Shown here piece by piece: positions 1 to 12,331 of a DNA stretch of 64,000 bases. Within the stretch, counting starts at the first letter, position 1. Each line of letters begins with the position of its first letter. The position numbers and the translations under genes were made by a program. The notes below the pieces were generated by a model. That model was not told the DNA's origin. It saw nothing but the letters and a program-made list of their open reading frames with translations, and ran no database searches. Source of the stretch: Silene latifolia (lineage: Eukaryota; Streptophyta; Magnoliopsida; Caryophyllales; Caryophyllaceae); assembly GCF_048544455.1 (NCBI RefSeq), contig NC_133526.1, positions 946,001-1,010,000 of the forward strand, read 5' to 3'.

Positions 1-1955
1 TAATAGGACAAGTGTATTTCCCTACCTCATAGTGCCAGCAAATCCAATTAAGCAGTTAAGAAGTCCATAAATAAAGCAATGAATTTGATTATCGATCCTT
101 CACGAATTCGTCACCTAAAACAATTATAATAATTATAATTACTAACTACTAAATATAGTAATCTCCCGAAATATAAGATTTCCCGAAATACAATCCCGAC
201 ACCAAACTTATGCCCAACTGGTAACCAAAATAACCTAATTAATATTTTACTCAACTTCCCAATATAGGCAGTTATTAAAGTATAATTTCTTAAAATGGAA
301 CTTTCCCGATATAGTAATTTTTCTCTTTTAACAAACCCGACTCAGAATAATTAATTATGATTAATTATTATTTTATTTTAATAACTCGGAACTAAAATCG
401 AATGATAATAAAGGATTAAACGAATTATACTTTTGAGAAAAACCCGCATTATCATTTGGACCACTCAACACCCGACTTGAATTATTAAGTGTCTCGGGAA
501 TAATTTATTTAAATGCCTCGGGATTTAATTTAAATAACTAATATGATAATTAAAGATTAAATGAATTATACGATTTATAATTACCCGAATCAATCATTAA
601 ACAATTCAAACAATCCCGACTCAAACCCGTCTTTAATCATTTTAATCAACTCGGGAATAAATTAATTAAATTATTTAAAAGGCTCGGGACTTAAATTAAT
701 TAATTAAGAATACGACCCATTAACCATTATATCGATTAACTTATGAAAAACCCGTTTCAAACACTAAAACGCTCGTCATCAACACCGTCCTTCACACTCG
801 CACCCACGCACCACCACCGGCCACCACAAGGCCGTGACAAACACCAGCCCTGCTACCCACTTCACCCCAGCCACCAACGGCCACCCCCACTGGGGTCGAC
901 TGCCGCCGGCGAGTCAAACCCAGGCCGCCAATTGGCCTGGTTCACCACCACGGCTCACCAACCACCTCCTTTTCTCTTCTGACCACCACCGCAACCCACA
1001 ACTATTCACTACCCAACAACCACCCGTCAACTCGCCACTCACCCACGTACCCAGACACCCCAACTCCACCGTTTCGACCTCCCCCTAGTCCACGGTGGAG
1101 CCACCCAAAACCTACCCATCCAACAACCCGTCTGAAACCATACACAACCCGTTTCAGCTAACCATGTCGACAACACCCTATGCCGCCATATCCACCACCT
1201 ATTACCACCACAACCACCACCAATACCTTCGTCACTTACCACTCTTTACCTTTACCCAGACACCAACCACCATTAACCCCTATATAAGACACCAAACCAC
1301 CCGCAAAACCCGACAGAAAAGGAGAAAAACAGAGGAAAAGTTGGTTGTTCTTACCATCTTTCTGCCACCACGACGGCCACCACGACCACCCACGGCCGTC
1401 GACGAAGGTTCCTAGCTCATCCCTGCTGCACCGTAATTCACCAACTCACACTCTCTCTCTCCCTATACGCGTGAATTTGATGATTGAAGATGGTGAAGTA
1501 GTAGGGACAATGATGGTTGCTTTTGTAAAGAAAAGTAAGGAAAAAAAACAAAAGTAAAGGTAGGCATGGTCGGTATGGTAGGCGTGAGAAAGAATAAAGA
1601 AGAAGGTATGATATGGGTAGTATAATGTAATAAAAATAAAAGAAGGTATGGTAGGTAGTGTGCTGGAAAAACGGTTAAAGGAAGAAAAAGAAGGTAGGTA
1701 TGGTATTTATAATAATCTAATAATAATATTAGAATAATAATAATATATATAATAAAGATAAATTTTAATAAAAGTAGAGTGTAGAATAAACCCGACACAA
1801 TTAACTTATACCGGTACAACGCGAGTTAATTAAAATAACTTATCATAATTATCGACTCAACAATTTACCCGACTTAATTGGTAATATAACATGTATAATA
1901 ATTAATATATAATAATATCCGTTTAATTTATTATATAAAAATACGGGGTATTACA
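1..1955. repeat. 3' portion of a probable Ty3/gypsy LTR
   Basis: The stretch ends in TACGGGGTATTACA, the kind of terminus found on plant gypsy LTRs; the solo LTR at 37379-38544 begins TGTAATACCCG and ends GGGGGTGTTACA. A TATA box (tatataa, 1281-1287) lies 670 bases before the end, with C-rich, ACC-rich sequence before it, which fits a U3-R-U5 layout. The short open frames in 743-1415 are low-complexity Pro/Thr/His translations of this C-rich DNA and I do not call them genes. The left end lies outside the window, so the target duplication cannot be checked. A unique intergenic region is the alternative. Confidence 0.45.
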
Positions 1956-2599
1956 ATATGAGTATACATATCATTATATTTAAGCATATAATTTGAGAGA
2001 TATTGAAGAGAGAAGTGTGTGCCTCGAAATGTGAGAAAGTCATATATAGAAAAATAGAGGGAGTAATTAATACTCTGTATGTAGTACGACAAATCCATAT
2101 AAATTCACAAGACATTGTGATTAGTCACTTATTAGTGAATAGTGATCGAAAATTAATACGGAGTATTCCCTTAGTCTTAATCAATTATTTTTTATTTGAT
2201 ATTTTAGTCAACGGTAAACAAATAGCTAGAGCGAGACAAAAGAAGTATTCATATTTCTTACATGTTATTACCCGTATTTAATTTTATTGAATCATTCGAT
2301 TCCGCAACCGATCCAAATCGAATTACCCCAATAATAGTGATCATAGATAGGGTACCCATTCCTACAATAAAAGGCATGTTTTCTCACAGAAAAACACATC
2401 TACCCTTGCTCCCACATAAATGCATGTTTATTGCACCCATTTAAGTTACACACCAAACAACCACCCCCCACACCCTCCATATATTTCCACTTCTCTTCTT
2501 GAAAATGACTACAATTCCAAAACAACAACACTCACTCAAATAACACCCACAACCCCGGAAAAAAAAACCGTCTTATTTGTAATTTGTGATTAACTAATA
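1956..2599 (+). promoter_or_regulatory. Upstream region of the P450 gene
   Basis: AT-rich unique sequence between the LTR end and the P450 start codon. A TATA-like catatatttcc lies near 2480, followed by a CA-rich leader (2490-2570) typical of a plant 5' UTR. I see no other gene; the short frames at 2003-2281 and 2262-2444 have no recognisable content. Confidence 0.4.
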
Positions 2600-4201
2600 A
2601 TGTTGGTTCTAATTGTTAAATTACTTCCTTTGTTTATTCCACTTTTTATCATTCCATTATTAATCTTACTATTTTTCAACAAAATTTTCTCATCAAAAAT
2701 AGCAAATTCCTTTAAGTGTAATATTATTAGAACACTTAAATCATTTCCATTAATTAGCCAAATTATTGCCTTGCGTCAACACAAGGAGGATAAATTCCAA
2801 TGGCTATCAAACCTCTTAATTTCGTCCCCGTCGTCGACGTTCGTAACACGACGTCCTTTCGGCGGAAAAATAATATTTACGGGTAATCCTGCTATTGTTG
2901 AACACATTCTTAAAACTAAATTCTCGATATACGAGAAGGGTCCGAATCACAAAAACTCGTTTCGAGACGTTTTTGGTGATGGTATGTTTACTACTAATGG
3001 TGATGCATGGAAATTACAAAGAACTATTGCTAGTCATGGATTTAGTTCCAAGTATTTGCATCGTTACGTCGATAATTTCCTCGATTTGGAACTTACGACG
3101 AGACTTATTCCGTTGTTAACGGAAGCCGCGAAGAATAAGAAAGTATATGATTTACAAGATTTGCTTAAGAGGTTTGCGTTTGATAATATTTGCATGAGTT
3201 CATTTGGTCATGATCCTGGCTATTTGTCACCGTCGTTGCCGAACGATCGATTTTCCGAGGCGTTTGACGAGGCGGTGATGATTAGCGAAATGAGGTACAG
3301 AGCAATTCATCCAATTACTTGGAAACTTTGTAGGTTTTTTAACATTGGTTATGAAAAAAAGCTTAAGGAAGATATTCAAATCATGCAAGATTTCGGAAGG
3401 TCCGTCGTTAAACCCGTAAAAGAACGTATTATTTCTTCGAAATCCGAAGAAAATAAACTTAGGAATATCTTAGAGAGACTCCTTAAATATGACCCGAACC
3501 TGACTGATAAATACCTAGTCGATATGGTGAACGCGACCATTTTAGCTGGTCGCGACACCACATCGGCCTCGTTAACATGGTTCTTTTGGGTCCTCCATAA
3601 GAATAAACGAGCCGAACAAGAAATTGTTAAGGAGATCGAAACCAAAAGGGCGAATAACGCTAATATTGAGCACCAGCACCAGCACCAACAACAGCACCAC
3701 GACTCGTTCGAGGAAATTAAGGACATGGTATATACTCATGCCGCATTATGCGAAAGCATGAGGATATATCCACCGATAGCGATCAATTTCCGCGAAGCGA
3801 CAACTGATGATGTTTTGCCAGATGGTACTAAGGTGACTAAGGGTACGTCCGTAGGGTACGTACCCTATGCAATGGGGAGAATGGAGAAGCTTTGGGGCCC
3901 GGATTGGGCCGAGTTTCGGCCCGAGAGGTGGTTGAAGGAGGAAATGGACCCGGTATCCGGGGAGAAGAAATGGAGGTTCGTGCCACGTGACCCGTATTCG
4001 TTTCCGGTTTTTCATGCCGGGCCTCGGATTTGTCTTGGTAAGGATATGGCGTTTATGCAAATGAAGAGGGTTGTGACAGGAGTTTTAGAGAGGTTTAGGG
4101 TGGTTCCGGTTTTCGAGGAAGGGTTCGAGCCGGTTTACGTTGTGTCGTTGACGGCCATCATGCAAGGTGGTTTTCCGGTTAGGTTCGAAGAGAGGAAGTG
4201 A
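2600..4201 (+). CDS. Cytochrome P450, CYP94-type fatty-acid/oxylipin hydroxylase
   Basis: A single-exon 533-residue P450, normal length for the family. What is visible: a hydrophobic N-terminal ER anchor (residues 1-30), the N-terminal motif NPAIVEHILKT (about 93-103), the I-helix oxygen-binding motif AGRDTTSA (about 316), the K-helix ESMR (about 384), the PERW motif, and the haem loop FHAGPRICLG (about 470-479) with its Cys ligand. The pattern FPVFHAGPR plus AGRDTTSASLTWFFW is characteristic of the CYP94 family, which omega-hydroxylates fatty acids; members of subfamilies B and C oxidise jasmonoyl-isoleucine. The subfamily cannot be decided here. The lack of introns also fits CYP94. An oddity is a His/Gln-rich insertion (about 357-369) between the I and K helices. 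The gene appears intact and would act at the ER membrane with P450 reductase. Confidence 0.93.
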   Translation: MLVLIVKLLPLFIPLFIIPLLILLFFNKIFSSKIANSFKCNIIRTLKSFPLISQIIALRQHKEDKFQWLSNLLISSPSSTFVTRRPFGGKIIFTGNPAIVEHILKTKFSIYEKGPNHKNSFRDVFGDGMFTTNGDAWKLQRTIASHGFSSKYLHRYVDNFLDLELTTRLIPLLTEAAKNKKVYDLQDLLKRFAFDNICMSSFGHDPGYLSPSLPNDRFSEAFDEAVMISEMRYRAIHPITWKLCRFFNIGYEKKLKEDIQIMQDFGRSVVKPVKERIISSKSEENKLRNILERLLKYDPNLTDKYLVDMVNATILAGRDTTSASLTWFFWVLHKNKRAEQEIVKEIETKRANNANIEHQHQHQQQHHDSFEEIKDMVYTHAALCESMRIYPPIAINFREATTDDVLPDGTKVTKGTSVGYVPYAMGRMEKLWGPDWAEFRPERWLKEEMDPVSGEKKWRFVPRDPYSFPVFHAGPRICLGKDMAFMQMKRVVTGVLERFRVVPVFEEGFEPVYVVSLTAIMQGGFPVRFEERK

Positions 4202-5790
4202 ATTGGACGTTTATTTTCATTCGGTCAAATACTCGTGTATGACGGTTTTATGTCAGTATCGTAAGATCGTCAATTTTTATTTACTCAAGTTACCATGAAA
4301 AATGTTGGCCGTTTAAAAATCTTTTACATGGTATTAGGGGTAAATAATATTCGGTTTTATAATATTTTAGTGTTAATTAAACTGTTTTACGGTAGACTTT
4401 CAGTTTATTTTGTTGATGGAATTGTATGTATCATGTTAATTCATGTATACTTCTAATGTTACGCTAGGTGTGTGGCGTGTCTTGTGTTAACTACTTTATA
4501 TTTTAAAACTTGTTTAGTACGGAGTATACAATAAAAATCGATCAATTTAATTTAAAATACCGCTTGCATGAAAGGTTTTTATTGTTTGTGAGTTGAGTCG
4601 ATTTGGATACATCTGCTTCGCACTCTCTCACTTTAAGTTCAACTCTACTCAACTTGATTGTCCGAATAATTTAGCTTCGTTCAGTTTAAGTCAACCTACT
4701 CCCGCTCAGTTAAGGTCAACTCATTTTAGCTCGGTTTCGTTCAATTTAGCTCAATTCAATTTACCACAAAAAAAAAAAAAAAAAAAAAAAACAAGATATC
4801 CATACAAAATATTTTCTATGTGACAACCCCCAGTTATTTAGCTATTTCACATTTAATCGGGCCTCAATCAATTTTACAGTGTCTAACTATTTAGCTAATT
4901 CTCGATTATTGATGTGGGTCGACTGAGAAAATTATAAAACTTATATGGGAATTGGGAAATGATAAATACAACCCAATGGGTTGTATTTAAGTATTTAATA
5001 TTCTTTCAAATTAGGTATTAATTTAGAAATTAAAGAATAAATTACAATACAAGTAATGCATGCATTAAATTTATTTCCTTTTTTAGATGCTTAAATACAA
5101 CTCGATGGATTATATTTATCATTTCCAAACTTATATTACATGTATTAAATTTGTAGCAAATAATATTTTTAGGTGGTTAGTAGGTAGTAACCATATTTTA
5201 ACTAGTTCAACAAGTCTTTAAAGAAAAGAAAGTGAAATTCAACAAGCAAAAAAGAGACAAATATAAATTCAATTATTTTTTCTTCTTAAAAAGTATTGAA
5301 GTGGGTAAGAATTACAAAGGGGGGTCATGGATCACATGGTTCATTAATGGAGACTAACTGATTATCAACATTTTGCAAAATTAACACATTCTATTCCCTT
5401 TCAACTTCTGCCTACTTCATTTAAGGATGCTAACTAATTGGACAATTGATATCCTCATGCATGACGCCTTGTCGTGGTCAATTGCATAACCAATTGATTT
5501 TTTTTGTTGAGGGATTCACCGGTAAAACCGTCTCATGCAAGAATTACACTAAAAATGGATACATTATAATTACTTGTTGCTGCATATAGATTAGTACGAG
5601 AACAAAATAACGACAATGTAGATATGGAGAATTCAATCTACAATCTGTTTTGTTTTATCTACCCACGTGAGTATTAGTTAACCCGTCATAAATTTATAAC
5701 GAATATATTCATCACGAGGGAGACTTGATAATACACGTTTATCCCATTTAAATTTCTTCTCAATCACAATTTCTTTTAATTATATAAATG
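4202..5790. other. P450 3' flank and AT-rich intergenic DNA
   Basis: This holds the P450 3' UTR (AT-rich, no clear poly(A) signal chosen), an imperfect array of gttcaatttaagtcaactc-like words (4610-4760) ending in an A-run at 4767-4791, and AT-rich sequence. Near 5610-5730 lies a fragment of the gtgacgg/acccgtcac MITE family seen elsewhere in the window. No gene is visible. Confidence 0.6.
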
Positions 5791-5799
5791 TGTACAAAC

Positions 5800-6910
5800 G
5801 AGAGTCCAAGACACGGACAAGCTACTACAACTACTCAGCGCCTCCCGTCGGACTAGTCCTGGTCTCACGAGGAGTCGCAGCCAAGGCAGACACTACCATC
5901 TGCTCAGACTCCCTCTCTGGAGAACTCTCCAGCGTCTCGTGCTCCATCTCGACGTGAAGCTCCTCCGCCGCAACCAACTAAGCCTTGAGAGAGGCAATCT
6001 CCGCATCTCGGCTCCGCAGCACGTCCTCATGACGCCTCAGCTCCTGGTCTCGACGGGCGATCCCCAACCCCTGGGCCTCGATCGTCGACTTGACTGTATC
6101 CAACTCAGCACGGACCCGAGCAAGCTCTGCCGGATCCGCAATACCCTACAAAACACAATACAGGTCATCAATATCTAAAAACGTGAAATGCAACACAAAA
6201 TACACAAAAACAACACACAAAAAGTACCTGAGAAAGCCGAGCCTCCCTCGCAGCCAGGTCACCAGCAAGCGCCCTCCAGCGTTTAGCCATCCGCCACAAA
6301 GCCTGGTGACTAGCGGTTGTCACTTACAGCCAAGAAGGTCCTTCAGTACAATGCAAGGGAAAACATAAATGAGGAAAAATGTTCAGGTCAAGAAATCACC
6401 CTCAGAACGACCAACCTCCACTCCATGCCAACGTCGGTCACCTCAGCAACCGCAGGCTTTGGCAGGCGCAGCTGTAGCTCCTTGCCACCCGGGCCCTGAA
6501 AGGTGGTCTCCGCCGGGAAAATTGGGGGCTGAGTCCTCGTCAGCATGTCGACTCCCTGCAATGAAAATAAAAGAACAGAGGAAAACATACCTCGATCGGG
6601 TACCAGGCAAGCCTCGACAACCGGAAGGTGTCGTATAGTCGACCTCCCGCAGCAACAGCTTCTCACCTCCCTGACCGTGAAGGTGCTCCTCAACCTCGTC
6701 GGGAGTCGACTCCTGGAACAACACCCTAGGTGGGTCGACCGATTCCACGAAAGTCTCAGTAAAGCACTGACGAGCTAAACGCTTGCCCATGTACTAAACC
6801 GGCTCGATCGCCGCCTCCAGGTACAAACGCTGGGAGCTGCGAGGCCGCAGACGCTCCCTGACAGCGGTCGGCACCTCTGTGTAGTGCTCCCAAGGCCACC
6901 CGACAAACTG
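5800..6910 (-). pseudogene. Decayed multi-exon coding remnant with a coiled-coil C-terminus
   Basis: GC-richer than its surroundings. On the minus strand at least four coding blocks can be read: about 6910-6600 (contains LYLEAAIEPV, stop, YMGKRLARQCFTETF), about 6555-6410 (ELQLRLPKPAVAEVTDVG), about 6325-6228 (WRMAKRWRALAGDLAARE), and about 6150-5830 (charged heptad-like coiled coil, RRDQELRRHEDVLRSRD). The blocks are separated by AT-rich gaps with plausible splice sites, for example a donor at about 6594 and an acceptor near 6560. In-frame stops (in block 1 and in the coiled coil) and a frameshift near 6630 show decay. The layout recalls transposon-associated plant mobile domain proteins, but I cannot establish that. 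Function unknown. Confidence 0.4.
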
Positions 6911-7078
6911 CATTCAAGACAAAGCTACTCAACCGACTGGGGGCTTCCTAAGCTACCTAGTCATCCTATCTCTATCTATTTCTATAAAGAAGAAGGAGTA
7001 AAGAATAATAACTTACGTCAGCAACTCGAAGGGCGTTCACACGACGCCTGCATTCCTACTAGTGTTGGTTCTTGTACA

Positions 7079-7579
7079 ATATACTACTCTTGTCATCCCA
7101 TTTAAATTTTTGGTTAAACTCAACCCCGATAATTTGGTTAAACTCAACTTCGACTTTTGGGTCAAGTCTGATCATCTTGGACTTGTTGGATCCTGCAATG
7201 GGTTGATTTGTATAACCGCAATTTCTGGTAAATATTTCATTTTATGGAATCCGGGTACCCGTCAGCTAAACAAGTATGCTCCTCCTCCAGATGTGGATTT
7301 GGAACCTCCTGGAATAATGAAATCTATTGAATTACCAAATAAGTTGATGTTAGGTGAAGAGTACTCTCAAATGATCGGGTTTACCAAGACTGACAAATTT
7401 TTTGTGACTGATGGTACAAACTTGGGGATAGTTGACACACGTACAAAACCTATGGAATACACACTGCTTTTAGAGTGCCCTCATGAGTGTATGATTTCAT
7501 TCATATTGAAAAATATGTTCCAAGCTTCGTTTCTCCGTTTCCTACAGTAGAATCAGAGGTCAGAGCCGTTACATTGTGA
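7079..7579 (+). pseudogene. F-box (FBA-type) gene fragment
   Basis: This matches the intact F-box gene at 40567-41694 in two separated blocks: the GSCNGLICI...FILWNPGTRQLNKYA block (about 7180-7280) and the C-terminal block (IGFTKTDKFFVTDGT, about 7375-7420, to the end). The F-box itself is missing and the region between the blocks is deleted. A +1 frameshift near 7510-7520 ends one frame at 7550, while the homologous C-terminus runs in another frame to a stop at 7577-7579. The 3' flank also resembles that of the intact gene. It is a dead paralogue, not an SCF adaptor. Confidence 0.8.
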
Positions 7580-8170
7580 TATTATTATTAACCCGTTGCC
7601 TTGTTTGAAAACATTGTATCGTGTAGTGAAAATGATCTAAATCGCTTTGTACGACAAGTATTCGGTATGACTGACTCTTGTACTTCATTTTAGTATCGAG
7701 TTATTTGACTATTTTATACTCTTAACAATTGCATTGTGGACTGACTATGTTCATTTTGTAATTTGTACGCAAAACAAACTTACTTTAATAATTTGTTTTC
7801 GTGCCATTTCCACGATCTGTTAGCAGACCGTCTTCTATTACTGTTTGTAACTCTAAAAATTTTTGCCATTGCGGTACCATGAAACTATTTTAAACTAAAT
7901 GGGTCCATGTAAGATCGGATAATCCAGATCATAAACTTTACTCTTTGTCAACACTCAACAGCATCTCACTCGGCAGAAGATATCAGCCGCGGCATTGCCA
8001 TCTATGTACCTGTAAAACAAAATTATGATCATAGCGGTGATAACACTATATTTTATCCTAGTTTCTTAGGTAACAAACATTGGGTCACATTTTCCTAAAT
8101 GCTGGGCTAAAAGACTTGAATTAGGCCAAATGTCAAGGGAGTTGACGGGCTTGAAAATACTTAACTTACT
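7580..8170. other. Intergenic; ends at a Helitron-like terminus
   Basis: Begins with the 3' flank of the F-box fragment and is otherwise AT-rich with no gene. At 8164-8186 the sequence ctagttttaagcccgtgcaa resembles the 3' end (on the minus strand) of the Helitron at 22137-24317, but the second arm of the hairpin is missing. It may be a broken terminus through which the transposase remnant to its right was joined. Confidence 0.35.
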
Positions 8171-8182
8171 AGTTTTAAGCCC

Positions 8183-10842
8183 GTGCAACAAAATTTGAAG
8201 GAGTGGAATGTAAAAGCTATAAAAATTGCACAGCAACTTCAATTACAAGCTTCTCAAAAATCTTTGGTTGGTCAAGAGGCTGATGTTCCAACCACATCTA
8301 CTGTTCAGAGGGATAATTTTGTGAGTGACTATGATGAGAGTGAGGATGCGATTGCCACTCCATTTGAAAGTGAAGAAGAGTCCAGGCTTGGTAATAGAAA
8401 GAAGTCTAGTTTACCAACAGTGAATGAGATAACTGACTTCACCAAGCTAAAATGAAGAGTTGGAATAAGGTTTCCAAATAGAGATCTGTTTAGGGATTGT
8501 GTTACAAGATACGATGTAGCTCAAGGCAGAAATCTTACCTTTGATGTGAGTGATGAAAGTAGGGGGAAAAGACTGAGAGTGAGGTGTGTATTAGGGTGCC
8601 CTTTTAAGATGTATCATAGCTGGGATAATAGCAGTGCTTGTTTTATGGTTAAATATTTGGATGATGTACATACCTGTCATAGGACCATGGAGAGTAACAG
8701 GTAGTTGAAGAGCAGTTGGTTGGCTAAACAATTTCTTGAGGTGTTCAAGGCAAGGCCTCATTGGCCTGCTTCTGAAATCATTGACACTGTGAGGAGACCC
8801 TATAAGGTAATCATCAAGCCTGGCTTTGCTTATAAAGTAAAGTATTATACACATAGAATTCTACATGGTTCAATGAAGGAGCATTACAGCAAGCTAAGAA
8901 GTTATATGGCAGCTCTTAAGCAAGGTAGTCCAAATAGTGATTTCTGTTTAGTCACTAAACCAGCTATTAGACCAAACCTTACTATCTTTCAAAGATTCTA
9001 TGCGTGCTTTTAAGCCTTGAAACAAGGTTGGCTTATAGGCTGTAGAAAAATACTGTGTGTTGATGCCTGTTTTCTGAAGACATTTTTGGGTGGTCAACTA
9101 ATTACTGCAGTAGGTAGGGATGCCAATGAACAAATGTTCCCATTGGCATGGGCTATTGTGGAGGGGGCGAGGGGGAATAATGATAGCTACCAATGGTTCT
9201 TTCAAGAATTTAAAAAGTCTTTAAGTGAAAAAGATGGTGATAGATGGACTATCATCTCAGATGAACATCAGGTAAATTCCCAAGACCAGTTTTTTTATTT
9301 GTTATTTACTTACTCATTTGATTTCCATACTCACACACATTTAAAATGTATTGTGTAGAGTATTCTAACCATGGTGGCCACTGAATTCCCAAAAGCAGAG
9401 CACAAACATTGTGCAAGATATATCTTTGCTAATTGGCACAAGACATTTAGAGGAGATGAAATGAAGTTAATGTTTTGGTCATGTGCTAAGGCTTACAATG
9501 AAGTTGACTTCAATGAAGCTCTAAAAGGTATGAGAGAGTTAAACCCTAAAGCTATTGATGTTTTCTTAGCTTGTACTCCCAAGTATTTCTGTAGAGCTTA
9601 TATTAGCACTCACACAAAAAATGATGTTATTGTTAATAACATGGCTGAGACATTCAATGCTTTCATAATAAGTGCTCGTGCAAAACACTTAATTTACATG
9701 CTTGAGGATACAAGAATTGCACTTATGACAAGGTTGGCTAAGAAAAAAGCTAAGATGGAAAAGAAATCTAGTGTGCTTTGTCTTAGGGTCCAGGCCAAAC
9801 TTGAGAAATAGAAAGAAATGGCAACTCTGTGTACTCCTATGTTATCAAGTGCTACTGTCTATCAGGTGAAGTTTGACATTGATGATGTAACTGTTGATTT
9901 AGTTGCTAGGACTTGTACTTGTAAAAAATGGGACTTTACTGGAATTCCATGCTTCCATGCTATTTCTGCCATTTTTGATAAGTATGAAAAAGCTGAGGAT
10001 TATGTGGATGACTGTTATAAGAGGGAAACATACCATAGAAGTTATAATTCTTCCATTACTCCATGCCCTGGTAAAGGCATTGGCCTAAGATTGAGAAACC
10101 CTTATACCCTCCTCCAATAAAGGTAGGTCCTAGAAGACCTAGGAAAAATAGAAGGAAAGATCCATTTGAGGATCCAAAAAGAAAGGTTAAACTGACTAAA
10201 CATGGCCTAGAAATGACATGTTCTTTTTGTAAGTCCAAAACTCACAATAAGAGGAAATGCCCTGACAAAGGTAAAGAACTACCCACACCACCCCCAAAAA
10301 GAGGAAGGGAGAGACCAAAGGCTGCCTATAATGTGAGTGTAAGTGAATCCATGGATGCATCAACTCAGAATCACCACCAGATTACAGCTCAACCAACAAG
10401 AGTATGGAGAGGTGGAAGAGTGATCACAAGTGGAAGAGGGAGCAGAGGTGGAAGGGGTGGCAGAACTGCTGCAAGGGGTGGGTTAAGAGGTGGAAGATCT
10501 GGTGGAAGGGTAAGTTCTTTACACATCCTTAATTACAACAATTTCTTCACACCTGACTTACATTGATATGGAGTACTTTCTTGCAGGTACCAACAGGATT
10601 TGGAGTACTGTTTGATAATCAAGGGACTCCATTTACTAATGTGAGTTCTTTACTGCATTGAACCTGTTTGATCAGTCCATTGCAAGGGACTTCATTGTCT
10701 ATGTTGTTTAGTTTTGTACTGAACCTATTTAGTTTTGCAGGTACTAATGAGGAGAAATGGAAACATGGTCCAACAAGATGCTGCAACTACAAGCTGCCCT
10801 TCAACTCAAGTTTCTGTCAACCAAAACCCTGAAGAACAGTAG
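8183..10842 (+). pseudogene. MuDR-type (MULE) transposase, decayed
   Basis: The reading continues across several frames. It shows an acidic N-terminal part (8183-8454), the MuDR DNA-binding region (VGIRFPNRDLFRDCVTRYDV, from 8457), the catalytic core with VDACFLKTFLGGQLITAVGRD (from about 9059) and the ISDEH block (about 9254), an intron at about 9271-9358, and the core's second half (9360-9809). A SWIM zinc finger follows (CTCKKWDFTGIPCFHA, about 9914-9962), then a CCHC knuckle (CSFCKSKTHNKRKC, about 10217-10260) and an Arg/Gly-rich tail with small exons to the stop at 10840-10842. In-frame stops at about 8702, 9011 and 9809 and a frameshift near 10078 make it inactive. The 5' end appears truncated. 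It encoded a cut-and-paste transposase; the convergent gene at 11221-11716 may be its second gene. Confidence 0.88.
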
Positions 10843-11220
10843 TTGATGTTAAGTAGCTGACAGTAGCTGGCAACTCAATTAGCCTGACTTATTTTGACAA
10901 TAGATGGCAAACTCTTGAAGCGTTATTTTGTTAATGAGTTGTAATGTAATGATCATTTTGACACTAGATTAAGTGTATGCTCATTTGGGTTGTAAACTTC
11001 AAGTTGAACAATTATGTTATGGAATGAAAATTGTTGCCCTCATTATCATTGTGCAATCAGAAATTTCTGAGAATAGTACATATTATTTCAGAATTGAAAT
11101 GGTTATTAATCAACCAAAATCTTACAACTTAAGCAACATAAAATTAAGAAATTAAAACGATATCAATTATTCATCTTATCCTTCTTCATATAATAAGAAA
11201 CCAGAATAGTACATATTACT
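10843..11220. other. Intergenic between convergent transposon genes
   Basis: AT-rich 3' flanks of the transposase remnant and of the minus-strand GRF-type gene. No coding sequence is supported. Confidence 0.5.
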
Positions 11221-11716
11221 TCAATTTTTCTGCACCATCCAACATAATGCAAAAAACACCCATGAGAAAATTAAGCCAAACAGAGCCATCTTTTCTCCTT
11301 TTGAATGTTTTCTCAGTTCATTTTTGAGCTCCAACAACTCCTTTTTTTCATCTTATCCTTCTTCATCTTCAACTTCAACACTTGATCTTCACAACAATTT
11401 CTACTACATACAATGGTGTGAGGAGTTAGAATCCGGTCCAAACTCATTCAATAACACAAAAAACCCACAACTATTTTCCTACATTAATCAAACACATTAA
11501 TATCAAAATAAATTAAATTCACAATTATAATCAAATTAATATCAATTCACTTACCGGGTATAATGGATAACCATAAAACATCTTCCCAACATTTGTCCCT
11601 TTGTTCACTCTTCGTATAACCGCACTTAATTTGTGTTTACATTTAACCTCATTTGAGGTTTTTGAACAATTGCTATAAGAGTTAGATGTGCTATCATTGA
11701 TAGATTTACAATTCAT
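11221..11716 (-). CDS. GRF-type zinc-finger-like small protein, probably transposon-borne
   Basis: Exon 1 runs from ATG (11714-11716) to a GTAAGTG donor at 11554 and encodes CKHKLSAVIRRVNKGTNVGKMFYGYPLYP, shaped like the GRF zinc finger (C-x-C/H...GRxFYGCPxYP). Further minus-strand coding sequence (about 11345-11221) gives a charged coil (ELLELKNELRKHSKGEK) followed by a C-terminal membrane segment (MALFGLIFSWVFFALCWMV), the usual tail of these plant proteins. A key Cys is replaced (FYGYP for FYGCP) and the middle exon reads into a stop near 11401, so the copy may be degenerate. It converges on the transposase remnant. This recalls mudrA/mudrB convergence, but homology to mudrB is not implied. 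Confidence 0.5.
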
Positions 11717-12320
11717 GGTAAAAGATTTTATGAAAATAATTGTAGACGGAGTTTCAGATGAAGAATAAGAGAGAAACAAAGAAAATGAGGAGAGGATGAA
11801 GGAGTTTGAAGTTGTAGCAACAATGAAGATAATGGAATGAAGGAGGGAAGGAAGGGAAAACCAGGTAATATAAGAACAGTGGGGCCCACCCAACAAAAAT
11901 TAACCGGGCGCAGGAGGTCAAAAATTCAACGAGTTTAGTCAGGTATGAGGGGGGACAAAGTTGGGTTTATTGTGTGTTTTTCTAAAGGATGAATTAGTAT
12001 GAGAAGACCACTAATAGGATGGATTATTCATGTTAAATTTTCCAAAAAAATTTGGGATAACAACAAATTTAAGAGAAAAATAATTGAATTTCGAGTACAT
12101 GAAGATTTACTCTTCGAAAAAACCCGTATGACGATGTCACTGCTTTGCCATTTATGATTCTTTGCCCTAGATTGACGATGGGGGATAAGATTTCTACTCA
12201 GATTGGGGAAAATTTTGAGAGAGGTGGATGAATCAAATAAGGTTTTAGTGTGAAAATAAGCGAGAAAGTCAAGAATTAATGGGTAAGGAGGGAGAGTTGT
12301 AAGACGGAGTATATCGGTCA
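11717..12320. other. Intergenic
   Basis: The upstream region of the GRF-type gene, then AT-rich DNA. The open minus-strand frame at 12028-12321 has no recognisable domain. No terminal repeat matching the left side of the transposase was found. Confidence 0.5.
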
Positions 12321-12331
12321 CATTTTAAGGA

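Noticed and set aside
743..1415. Pro/His/Thr-rich frames as a secreted protein gene
   Set aside because: Overlapping frames in several phases over C-rich low-complexity DNA, inside a probable LTR.
12028..12321. 97-residue minus-strand protein
   Set aside because: No domain, no homologous copy, and it ends at the MITE border; insufficient support.
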